A DNA stretch of 64,000 nucleotides, from assembly GCF_000004195.4 (NCBI RefSeq), contig NC_030683.2, positions 86,143,410 to 86,207,409 on the forward strand, given 5' to 3'. The position numbers and the translations under genes were made by a program. Positions within the stretch are counted from its first letter, which is position 1, and the number at the start of each line of letters is the position of its first letter. Origin of the DNA: Xenopus tropicalis. Lineage: Eukaryota > Chordata > Amphibia > Anura > Pipidae. Below are positions 33,148 through 44,000 of the stretch, one piece after another. A model generated the notes under the pieces. That model was not told the DNA's origin, ran no database searches, and was given only the letters and a program-made list of their open reading frames with translations.

Positions 33148-34765
33148 ATGTGGCGCTCATTTATAAATACTTTGGCACCTGGCTGTGACACTCATTTATA
33201 AACACTTGGGCACCTGGCTGTGGCGCTCATTTATAAACACTTGGGCACCTGGCTGTGGCGCTCATTTATAAACACTTGGGCAGCTGGCTGGGGCGCTCAT
33301 TTATAAACACTTGGGCACCTGGCTGTGACACTCATTTATAAACACTTGGGCACCTGGCTGTGGCGCTCATTTATAAACACTTGGGCAGCTGGCTGTGGCG
33401 CTCATTTATAAACACTTGGGCAGCTGGCTGTGGCGCTCATTTATAAATACTTGGGCACCTGGCTGTGGCGCTCATTTATAAACACTTGGGCACGTGGCTG
33501 TGACACTCATTTATAAACACTTGGGCACCTGGCTGTGGCGCTCATTTATAAACACTTGGGCACCTGGCTGTGGCGCTCATTTATAAACACTTGGGCAGCT
33601 GGCTGTGGCGCTCATTTATAAACACTTGGGCAGCTGGCTGTGGCGCTCATTTATAAATACTTGGGCACCTGGCTGTGGCGCTCATTTATAAACACTTGGG
33701 CACGTGGCTGTGGCGCTCATTTATAAACACTTGGGCACCTGGCTGTGACACTCATTTATAAACACTTGGGCACCTGGCTGTGGCGCTCATTTATAAACAC
33801 TTGGGCACCTGGCTGTGGCGCTCATTTATAAACACTTGGGCACCTGGCTGTGGCGCTCATTTATAAACACTTGGGCAGCTGGCTGTGGCGCTCATTTATA
33901 AACACTTGGGCAGCTGGCTGTGGCGCTCATTTATAAACACTTGGGCAGCTGGCTGTGGTGCTCATTTATAAACACTTGGGCACCTGGCTCTGGCGCTCAT
34001 TTATAAACACTTGGGCACCTGGCTGTGGCACTCATTTATAAACACTTGGGCACCTGGCTGTGGCACTCATTTATAAACACTTGGGCAGCTGGCTGTGGCG
34101 CTCATTTATAAACACTTGGGCACCTGGCTGTGGCGCTCATTTATAAACACTTGGGCACCTGGCTGTGGCGCTCATTTATAAACACTTGGGCACCTGGCTG
34201 TGGCGCTCATTTATAAACACTTGGGCACCTGGCTGTGGCGCTCATTTATAAACACTTGGGCAGCTGGCTGTGGCGCTCATTTATAAACACTTGGGCACCT
34301 GGCTGTGGCGCTCATTTATAAACACTTGGGCACCTGGCTGTGGCACTCATTTATAAACACTTGGGCAGCTGGCTGTGGCACTCATTTATAAACACTTGGG
34401 CAGTGGCTGTGGCACTCATTTATAAACACTTGGGCAGTGGCTGTGGTGCTCATTTATAAACACTTGGGCACCTGGCTGTGGCACTCATTTATAAACACTT
34501 GGGCAGCTGGCTGTGGCGCTCATTTATAAACACTTGGGCACCTGGCTGTGGCGCTCATTTATAAACACTTGGGCAGCTGGCTGTGGCGCTCATTTATAAA
34601 TACTTGGGCACCTGGCTGTGGCACTCATTTATAAACACTTGGGCACCTGGCTTTGGCACTCATTTATAAACACTTGGGCAGCTGGCTGTGGCGCTCATTT
34701 ATAAACACTTGGGCAGCTGGCTGTGGCGCTCATTTATAAACACTTGGGCAGCTGGCTGTGACACC
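33148..34765. repeat. 35-bp minisatellite, about 46 copies
   Basis: The unit is tggcgctcatttataaacac + ttgggcacctggctg. Units are nearly identical. Variation is concentrated in the CACCTG/CAGCTG/CACGTG hexamer, in tggcg/tgaca/tggca at the start, and in aaacac/aaatac. Two units near 34400-34440 lost one base (gggcagtggc). A block of five to six variant units recurs (about 33325-33500 and 33500-33710), showing higher-order duplication. It resembles the MITE terminus gctcatttatcaacactggg at 56741, a possible source. Confidence 0.97.
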
Positions 34766-34774
34766 ATGTAAGGA

Positions 34775-36300
34775 AGATTATTACTATAAATTCACTAACC
34801 TTCTGTCAAAGCAGTTGAAATGCACACAACTGCTCACTCCCACAAACACTTATACAGAATCATGCTGCTAAATCTGAGCTTTGTGCTTTGGATCAATCAT
34901 TTTATTGAGAAGAACAACCAGATATAATAAATGAATTCCTCAGAGACAATCATTTTTGGAAGAACGGTGAGTCACAAGCTGACATTTACAATAAGAGTGT
35001 AATTTCGGTCTAGATTTTGTATGACAAATGTTTGCTTTCAACCCAAGTATAGATCCTGCACAGCAGAAGGTAGGATTAAGAAGTATGACCAGGAAAGAAT
35101 CCTAGTTTTGTTCCAAATATTTGCTTTTTTAAGACATATTACCTTTCTCCTCCATAACCTAGGCATCTACAAATCCAAGCAGTTTTAGACTTAGAGCAGG
35201 GATGCAATATTAAATGATTAGAGGAATTAGATTTTTTGAGAGAAAGTCTATTCCTTAACATGTTTAGTTTATCACATCTTTTAGCTGATTTATAAGTTAC
35301 AATAAAAAACATTAATATATATGCTGACAGAACTACTTACATTTTCATACACTCAATGCCACCCTCCATTAAATGTTTACAAACTGTCATTCAGGTGATG
35401 CCATATCTATATATATTATATATACTACAAATAAGTAGTATCATGTTATAAATAGATATTTGCACTTGATTTCCATTTCACAGTTTGCTAATAATACCTT
35501 CATCTAGTCCAACAGAAACTCCTATACATTTTTTGTCTCTGAGCTTCTAATTTTCATATCTGGTTCAAATAATAAACATGTTCACACCTGTGCACTAGAT
35601 CTCTATTAAATCTGTAATGTTTAACTAATTACTATGTCCAGGGAAGAGTGCAATCTGCTCCTTGCACCCTGCCCTGCATGTAGGAGAATTGATAGGAGAT
35701 CCCTGCATTTCAAAAAAGATTGTTGCCCTAATGAAAGCAGCGCTACCTGCATTTAGCAGCTATGTATTATTCATGAGAGGCAGGTGGGAGAAGGCACACA
35801 AGCATCTTCCGTCTCGTTCCTCTACAGTTCCCTAACTTGCATGTCATGCAGATGTACAAGTTAGGGGGTTTCAGCAGTCCATTGCCACAACAGGGCCCTG
35901 CACTTACTGATTGCCTTAGTAGGCGGTAAGGAAAGTGAAATTGTAGAGTGCTGTATAGATGAGTTTTGAGATTGTTTAAGTATGCACCGGGCTGCTGAAG
36001 CATCACAACACCGAATAGTCCAATCTTAGAAATGACTATTTCAACCCAACTGGGAGAATTAACAGCAGAGAACAAGCAAAGCCAAGGATATATAGATGAA
36101 GCTAAATTTAAACTTGATATACTTCATTCTTGTAAAGACTTTCTCGCCAACTTTCGCACGTTTGGCTTGGTCTGTTAGCCTTGAGCCTCTGTGCAATGGT
36201 CTACAAAATAACCACCAAGAAGCAAGCATATGCCTATGCAAATCTGCTATTATAGGGTAATAACACACACATATATACACACACATACTGTATATATAGA
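34775..36300. other. Non-coding sequence
   Basis: No gene. The minus-strand frame at 35767-36075 (102 codons) has no recognisable domain. A (TA)-rich run lies near 35405-35430. Confidence 0.4.
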
Positions 36301-36311
36301 TAGGAAAAGTA

Positions 36312-36425
36312 TTGCACTTACAAGAACTTCTCGAAAAGAAAAGCGTTTTACTAACAAAAATTCCAATGTTTCAAGCACCAGCTGTGCTCTTCCTCAGGGA
36401 AACCTTGTCCCTGAGGAAGAGCATA
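36312..36425 (-). ncRNA. Hammerhead-like motif with hairpin (locus B)
   Basis: The minus strand reads CCUGAGGAAG, then AGCAC-AGCUG-GUGCU (a perfect 5-bp stem), then UGAAACAUUGG. That is the grammar of the other loci with one change in the first box (U7 to G). The same segment lies in an inverted pair: 36385-36400 and 36408-36423 are perfect 16-bp reverse complements (tgctcttcctcaggga), with a 7-nt loop. Confidence 0.4.
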
Positions 36426-36469
36426 ATTTTCATTACCTGCACCTGTGCACCAAGGACAGTTGGCTCCTC

Positions 36470-36485
36470 TTATATATATATACTG

Positions 36486-36516
<31 letters not shown>

Positions 36517-36550
36517 ATGTGTAATAACACACATATATATATATAAAAAT
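36470..36550. repeat. (TA)n/(GT)n microsatellite
   Basis: Alternating TATATA runs and a gtgtgtgtgtgtgtgt tract at about 36498-36518, with TATATA again to 36545. Confidence 0.95.
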
Positions 36551-37210
36551 CTGAATATGTAATAATTGTTTTATGCCATTGTAAATCAACTACTACAGTT
36601 TTTTATTAGCAGTTTTAAAATCACATCATGCTGAATCTCACTGTAAGCATGCATTTATAAGCTGTAGACAGAAGCCCAAAAGCCAACAACAAGAAGGAAA
36701 ATAAGACCTTTATATAAGAAATGCAGCTACATTAATTTTAAACAGTGATTTATAACCAGTGACTTATAGCCATGATTAATAATGTACAGCCAAAGGGCAC
36801 ACCATTTTGAAACTATACTGAATAAATAAGGGTGGCCCTTGCTGTTTTAATAAATTGCCTTGGATGACTAGTCAACTGTGGAATACATGTACAAAATGGT
36901 AAATAAAAGAAAAATAATGATTAAAAAGTATTAAAGGGATGGAATAGTTTGGCAGGTTTTTCAGTGCTTTTCTTCTTGAAAGCATTTCTCTTTTTTTTTT
37001 AGGAAACTTTTTGGATGAGACATATTGTGACTGCTCCCACTTACATAATTAAAGCTAAATATACATTTAAATAAGGGTACATGTGTAGAATAACGTCTAC
37101 CAACACGTTTTAATCAGCATTTATAGAAAAACAAAAATAAAGGGGGTGTGGAGCCTTTTATTAAGGGAGAATGTCTTCTCATTTTTAGAATTATACAGAA
37201 AAGCATTGTG
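36551..37210. other. Non-coding sequence, nothing recognised
   Basis: No supported feature beyond a short T run near 36992-37001. Confidence 0.4.
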
Positions 37211-37214
37211 ATAT

Positions 37215-38125
37215 TGTAGGGACCCATAGGGTTAAGCTCCCTATGGCTTTATCCCCTACCTCTTCTCACCTTTATTGTTATTGGGTAAGAGTCTCTGTAC
37301 TTAAGTTACAGTTCTAACACTATGCCCTATAGGTCTATACAGGTTGACTACTCCCCCTGCAGACTGATATAGTGTCTAGCAGGAGGGTGTGACTTTCTCT
37401 TTTGGCTGCATGCTGTGTCCCAAGCAGAGCTCCATCTGAGCCTGGGTGCAGCAAGGCCCCAGTAACACTACTGGAACAACTAAAGTCGGGACAGGGCCTC
37501 ATGAATGAGGAAAAGACAGCATAGCAGTAATTGTAATAGCACCCTCTAGGAGGTGTGAGATCAGTCAGACTTATTTAGCAAGGGCAGTCTTGGCCCCATT
37601 CAGAATAAAAGGAAAGGAGTAGTCTTCCTACCAGGCCTCAATTGCCTTATCGTAGGGACACAGAAGTGCTAGGGACTTAGGTTAGCAAATATGCCTTGCC
37701 CAACCTCTTGATGAGAAGGGACTACGCCGGTGAGCTGCCTCTGCCTATCACTCTGTTGGTGTTTTACCTACCCAACCTCTTGATGAGAAGGGACAACTAG
37801 GGCAACATCATATTCTACCTATTGATCATCTGTAATATCAATTGTACTTCTGTATGCTGTTCTACCTCAACTCTGAGTGAGTATTTACTGATCCCTGCAT
37901 TAATAACATCTGTCTTGGACAATAAAGTGTTAACTAGTTCATCTGCAAGAGCTCCTGGCGTCCTATTACTTAACACACTACACAGTACCAGTGGGAGTTG
38001 TAGTACAACTACATCGTGCAAGTATCCTTCCACTTGCCCACTCCTAAGAAAGGGGGTCGCATGTAACACATGCTCTACCATATTCTAGTCTGGATTAACC
38101 CCTTGTAAGGCAAACAAGTGTTACA
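37215..38125 (+). mobile_element. Probable solo LTR, about 911 bp
   Basis: It starts TGTAGGGACCC and ends GTGTTACA (TG...CA), with ATAT at both flanks (37211-37214, 38126-38129), which could be a 4-bp target duplication but is also low-complexity. AATAAA in 'ggacaataaagtgttaac' (about 37917-37935) lies near the 3' end, as in the R region of an LTR. The sequence cccaacctcttgatgagaag occurs twice (about 37697 and 37768). Composition is GC-richer than the flanks. No internal gag/pol region is present. It could be another repeat type. Confidence 0.5.
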
Positions 38126-38212
38126 ATATATACACACTGCTCTTGTGTTTTTCCCTTTGAGATAACAGCTAAAGAAAGGGCCAGTGGCTGTACATTTACA
38201 GTTAAACTAAAA

Positions 38213-38395
38213 TACAGGTATGGGATCACATATCTGGAAACCTGTCATCTAGAAAGCACCATATTACAGGTTAGCCATGTTCCATAGAGCCTATTTTAAG
38301 AAAATAATTCTAATTTGTTATGCTGATTTCTTTTCAATAACAACAATGATATTTTGTGCTTGATGATAACATGAATCTATATTGGTGGCAACAAC
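38213..38395. mobile_element. CAGGTAT-family MITE, copy 6 (left part)
   Basis: It begins TA-CAGGTATGGGATCACATATC and keeps the 'agaaagc' and 'ccatagagcctatttt' blocks. The right half is lost. Confidence 0.65.
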
Positions 38396-39985
38396 AATAT
38401 GCACAACTATATAATATAATAATCATGTATATTATGTAATAATTATAAGACAAATATAATTAGTGTGCAATAAATAGTTAAATATATGAAGCCACTACTA
38501 CTTCTCACCCACCACACTGCACATGTTCTGAACTGAGAGACCATTGCTAGTATATAGAAGATTTTTTTCAGAATATTGTCTGTCCTCATTTCATACTATC
38601 TAACTAGCTCTCCATTTTCTATTATAGCGCTTAAATACCTGAATGCCACCACTAAATTACTGGTACTGTACAATAAAACTCGTAAAGCTATTTCCTTTTT
38701 AACAACATGAATCTTTTTGTATTATCATTCAATTCCAAAAGAAAGCAAACAATATTTTTATGGAATAATGTGTGATTATATATATTTTTTTTGCAAACGT
38801 CTATGTGCTACAATTCATTTACTGATATGAAAAGTTTGAAAGGAGCAAATGACTACAAAACAAATTAAGGTGAGTACATTTAGTACATTATGAATAAGTC
38901 AGCAAGTTCAGTTTTGGTGCACATTGTAACTCCTGAGGCTATGGGAACATTCATTATGCTCTTGGAATAATGAAAAAAAGACGATTCTATGGTGCATGAC
39001 ACAACCAACAGAAAGAAAAACCTGAGAATATGACTGGAATGGTCAATGATACAATTAGCTTTGAATAAAACCTATGAGAGATCACTACATTTGTCCAGAT
39101 ATATTGCACAAGGATCTGACAATGCAAAACTGGAGAAGGAGAGCTTAGACTTCTTATTAGAGTTGAAAAGACTTCTTATTAGAGCCGCTCCTCATGCAAA
39201 ATGTGTGGCTTATTAATGGTGACATTTTGCCCAATGTCCAAAAAAGAGAACCAGCACTACTGCAAAATAAATGAAGGTGCAGTTGTACTTTGTGTTGCAA
39301 ATCACATAACTTGTCCCATATGTAAATGTGAAAAAAAAAAATATTACACAATGGTTAGAACCGCAGCATTCCACGGTAATTTGCACCTAACAAGCAATAT
39401 ATAGTTATACTAGAGTACATTTTTAATAAGATTGGAAGGTATCCAGTTTGACATAACCAGTGTAAGGTAGAATTGTGATCATTTTTATTTACACCGGCCC
39501 TGAATATAAACTCTGCACCTTGTCTAATTAAATGAGCGCAACATGTATTTTTGTTTTTATATGTGCTACTTATTTTGTAATATAACATATATCATATATA
39601 TTCCTAAACAATAAAAAAGACATAGTTGCACTAGTATTCCTTTTCTGCTTATAAATCTGGGACACACGTACACTTTGATTATTCTACTTCCAACAGATAA
39701 ATGTTTCCTTTGGGATTTCTTGAAAAAGAGAACAGCTTCTTTATATCAAAACTGCAATTCTAAAGGCCACAGCAATGCAAGGATTTTAATGTAATCTCTG
39801 ACTTATAACACTGGGCTCATATCAGCTTTTGGGATGGCATTTTAGATACTGAGGTAGCAGACATTTGAAATCCAGGGAAATAAACCAGTATAAAGCCTGG
39901 TTTCATAAAAAGATAACAGCATAATATATGGAATGTTCTGGATTTAAATCCAAATGTGGTACAACCAACTTCTATATTTTCTATT

Positions 39986-40000
<15 letters not shown>
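38396..40000. other. Non-coding low-copy sequence
   Basis: No gene. The 16-bp phrase agacttcttattagag is duplicated about 24 bases apart near 39150-39185. Confidence 0.4.

Positions 40001-40030
<30 letters not shown>
40001..40030. repeat. (AT)n microsatellite
   Basis: About 30 bases of AT dinucleotides preceded by a 15-base A run. Confidence 0.95.
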
Positions 40031-40035
<5 letters not shown>

Positions 40036-40468
40036 CATATAAAAATAAAGTAGTATAGGATAAATATAGGTTCATTTAAATTACCAGATATAAACCAACA
40101 GATATCAATTCATTTAATAAAAGCAGTTTCATAACTGCTTATAAAGCCTAAATTACTGTATGGCTAACAATGAATGCCATTTTTTAAACAATTTAAAAAA
40201 ATGTTTTTGAAACAGAAGCTGGACTATGAGTGACATTCTTTCTGCAGAGATGATGGTCCCAAGAGGTTGCATGGGGCGTTTGCCCAGTTTATCTCACACT
40301 GCACAGGCACTACATGCAATAGCGAAAGCAAGAAAATCTATTGTAGTGGTCACAAACCTATTTTGTATTCCATAGTTACATAAAAACAGCGGGCATGTAT
40401 GGAAACTGGAACACAGAAATATGAAAAGATAAATGAAAAAAATATGACAAAACAAATTATTATATGTA

Positions 40469-40760
40469 CAGGTATGGGATCTGTTATCCAGAAACCCCTT
40501 ATGCAGAAAGCTCCGAATTACGGAAGGCCATTTCCCATAGACTCTATTTTCAGAATATTATTCTAATATTTAAAAATAATCTCCTTTTTCTTTGTAATAA
40601 TTAAACAGGACCCTGTACTTGATTCCAACTAAGATATAAGTAATCCCCATTGGAGGCAAAATAGTCCTTTTAGATTTATTTAATGTTTTAAATATTTTTT
40701 TAGTAAACTTAAGGTATAAAGATCCAAATTATAAAGAGACCTGAAAATTCTGAATAATAT
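40469..40760. mobile_element. CAGGTAT-family MITE, copy 7
   Basis: It starts TA-CAGGTATGGGATCTGTTATC and keeps the full left half and middle ('ccctgtacttgattccaac', 'aacttaaggtataaagatcc'). The right terminus is degraded. Confidence 0.8.
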
Positions 40761-41079
40761 TCATAAATTCTGAATGCATTCATATTTGCTCATGCATTTT
40801 AACAGATAGGTGACTTTATTATACTTTTATCAACACAGACTAGCGATTCCACATTTCGCCATTGGCGAATTGTTTCATGAAACTTCAGCAAAATTTTATG
40901 GTCCATCGATCTGTGGTTTTCTCCTTACCTGCCTTTATGTCTGTGTCTAACCAAGTTTTAAATGAAATGCATACCAAAAATAAGCAAAATGAGGAATAAT
41001 AAACATAAATATTACATAGATTGTTTGATTGGAAATTAATACCATTGATGGAGCACAATGCTACAATGAAGGCATTGCA
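40761..41079. other. Non-coding sequence
   Basis: No gene. Bases 40842-40905 (tagcgattccacatttcgcc, ttggcgaa) look like a decayed hAT MITE end. Confidence 0.35.
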
Positions 41080-41080
41080 C

Positions 41081-41145
<65 letters not shown>

Positions 41146-41147
41146 TC
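41080..41147. repeat. (AAT)n microsatellite, about 22 units
   Basis: About 67 bases of ataataata without interruption. Confidence 0.97.
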
Positions 41148-43160
41148 CACATTATAATAGCTGTGGTGGCGTGTATTAAAACTACTATTCCAGAGTTGAA
41201 ACATTACCAAAATGCTTCCAACTTGCAGCAAATAACAAAGAGAAAATGGCAAATAGAATATTTCATACCTGTCATCAGCCTGCAAGTATATGTTTTTACA
41301 GACTTTAAAATGGGCTGGAGGGATTCTCACCTTTTTTACTCTTTTAATGGTCAGTCAATCTCATACTCTGATTTCATGTACATTTTATACAAAGGCCATC
41401 AAATGAACATTTATTATTGACCTATTCTAAAAATCATTATTAAATATAGAATTGCAAAATGATTTGAGGAAATAAGTGACACAAGTGATTTTAAAACATA
41501 TCTGGCTGTTGGCTGTGCCAGAAAATGCAAACTATCAGGTCATCAAAAGCTTAGGGAGATTAGAACTGGGAAGAACCTAAAGTTAGTAGGTATTAGTATT
41601 TAAGTTGAGTTAATTTAAAGTGGTAAATACACTTGAACAGGTTGGAAGATGGTAATGACCCTTTAAGATCATGTTTTCAGACAGGAGGGAGAACATATAT
41701 ATATATATATATATATATCTGTGTATCACCATTTCCTCATTATTGTGAGTGTCCTGGGATCTTGCAAACCCAAGAGGGGGGTCAATGCCAGATATGCAGC
41801 TTTATTTTTGTTTTACAAATGTTTGCCATTGCTCCAAATGCTTTACCATTGTACCATGGATGACTTCCATCCTATATCCCATCTTAGCATGAATTTCAGT
41901 ATAAGGAATGGGTTTGGGGAGTCTTGATAGGTTGTCTGACTTATACAAGGTTAGAGCTCTTTAAGAAGAGCCTCTGATGCTAAACATTTTAAATGATATC
42001 TATAATGTGTGATTATGGGAGAATCAATTCTTTCATAACAATAAATGAAAGCAAAAAGAAAAATAGCTGAAAACATGCTGTATTATGTTATGTTAAGTTT
42101 GCATCATCGTTCTGTGAGTGTCTGTCTTCACTTATTCTTACTGTTTTGTAAATAATTTTCTTTTAAAATGGAGGCAGAGGGACATGAGAGAGGAATTCTG
42201 GACTAGTATTTCTTATATATTGTAAATAGAATATAATGCAATATCCTGGTGGAAATGGAGAAATTGTTTCCAGTTTTGAATACTGAACAGACTTGTCAAA
42301 AGGTCAAAATATTCTTGATCATTCGTGTTAGAAAGTTGGGCTTCAGTAAGATTGGGGTCAGCTTTGATTTTAAGGGAAGAGGGTTGGTTCTAGTTCTAAT
42401 GATTTTCTCCACAGTAGAAGAATAAATTTGACTTATAACTGGAGTATAAGGGGACATTTTGGGGTATTCAGTACCAACCAACTTAGTACTAGTAACTAGT
42501 TTTATCTTTCTTCTTTACATCTGCTTGTATATATAAATTAATTTAATCGACAGAGCTATTTCCTGGGGCTGTAGGGAAGAGAGAGTAATAGTAAAGTTGT
42601 GCCAGGCAAATATGTATTTGTAATATACAAATTTTGTAAGTATTTATTTAGCATGGGGTTTAGAAACATATGTATTGCTTTTCTCTAGAGTGTCTTTTAT
42701 ACCACATATCTAATAAGACTCCTTTATTAATTATTTTCTAAACCTCTGTTTTACGAGAGTGTTACAATGCTTACTCCAAATACAGTCCTTGAGCTTCTGT
42801 ATAATTGATCTAAGCAACATTGTGCCTGTTTTACTCTGTTCTGCTTAATTGTGTGCAAGTGCACCTGCTAATGCTGGGGAACCCTAGAGCATCCTCAACC
42901 CAGAACATTGCAGTAATTCCAGCATTTTCACTGTAGGTTCCATCAATAGGCACAGCAGACTTAAGCAAAAAGAATTACATACTAAAGTTATTTTAGCACT
43001 GAAAACATATGGTCTTTAATCTTTTTTTTTTTTTTTTATTTCTGCTGTAGGACTGCATTATTATCCAAGAAATGAATAAAAAGATTCTAAGGTAAATCTA
43101 CCAAAAGAAATTACTTAAATCTTCTGCAGCAGTGCTCATCAGAGCTTGGTAGAACACATA
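41148..43160. other. Non-coding low-copy sequence
   Basis: No gene. An (AT)n tract lies at 41695-41718 and a 17-base T run at about 43023-43039. Confidence 0.4.
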
Positions 43161-43819
43161 GGGGTTGATTCACTAAAGGTCGATAAAACGAGCGCTATTT
43201 ATAGCATGCGTTAAAAATTTTATCGCTTCTTATTTTTTGCGACTTAACGCTCGATTCACTAAAAGGACAGGCGTCATAATTAAGATGAGATGTTCTTTGC
43301 GTTATTTAACTCGTGATGAGCGTTTTTCTTGTGTTAATTCCCACCGTGTGCGTTATTTACCACTGTGCGCAATATATTTTGCCGCTTGCTATATTAGCGC
43401 ACGATTTTACGCACGTAACCATTACTTTTACTTACTGTTCTGAAAATTTCCCTGAAAACTGGAGGATGCAACACTCTAGGGCCAACACATACTTGAAAAA
43501 ATCTGACTGCAAAGTCCATGTTGTGTTGCCAAAAGCTCACGGACCACAATTTTCTGTAAGTACCGACTGCCCCAAGTAGGTGTTAATATTCGCACAGACT
43601 AATGTGATATTTAGCGCGTTTAAGGCTTCATATGTGTTTGTGAATCATGCTTTAGTATTATTTCTATGCAAGAATTAACGCAATGCGAGGTAAATAACAC
43701 ATTGCGATATGCGTCTTAACGCATGCAAAATGCCTGATGAATTGGGACTTAATTATCGCAAGCTTTTTAAAGCAAAAAAGCATGTGATAAGCGTTACCGA
43801 CCTTTAGTGAATCGGCCCC
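43161..43819. mobile_element. DNA transposon-derived element, about 660 bp
   Basis: Ends are ggggttgattcactaaaggt(cgataa) and, inverted, tggggccgattcactaaagg(tcggtaacgc). The interior has many 'ttaacgc', 'gcgttatt' and 'gcgcac' words, making it CpG-rich. The flank duplication is unclear (acat on both sides is possible), so I cannot assign a superfamily. No transposase frame. Confidence 0.7.
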
Positions 43820-44000
43820 AACATTATTTATCAGTTTTCAAGTTTATGAATTTGAGAGCTCTTTTCTAATTCGAATAGACTCACATTTTAAAAAAAACTT
43901 GAATCCTTGCTTATTTATTGCTTGTTAAATAAACTCATTAAGGTAAACTCAAATTGAAATACCTTTGATTTTCGAATTGAAAGTATGGGTTGACTTTGCT
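43820..44000. other. Possible decayed MITE
   Basis: The phrases 'tcaagtttatgaatttgaga' and 'ctaattcgaatagactcaca' next to the preceding element look repeat-derived; the ends cannot be set. Confidence 0.25.

Noticed and set aside
35767..36075. 102-codon open frame, minus strand
   Set aside because: No motif that I recognise; no splice or start context; the length is possible by chance in this composition.
41262..41290. Minus-strand CTGATGACAGGTATGAAAT as a hammerhead core
   Set aside because: The intervening CAGGUAU cannot pair with itself and no stem I is seen.
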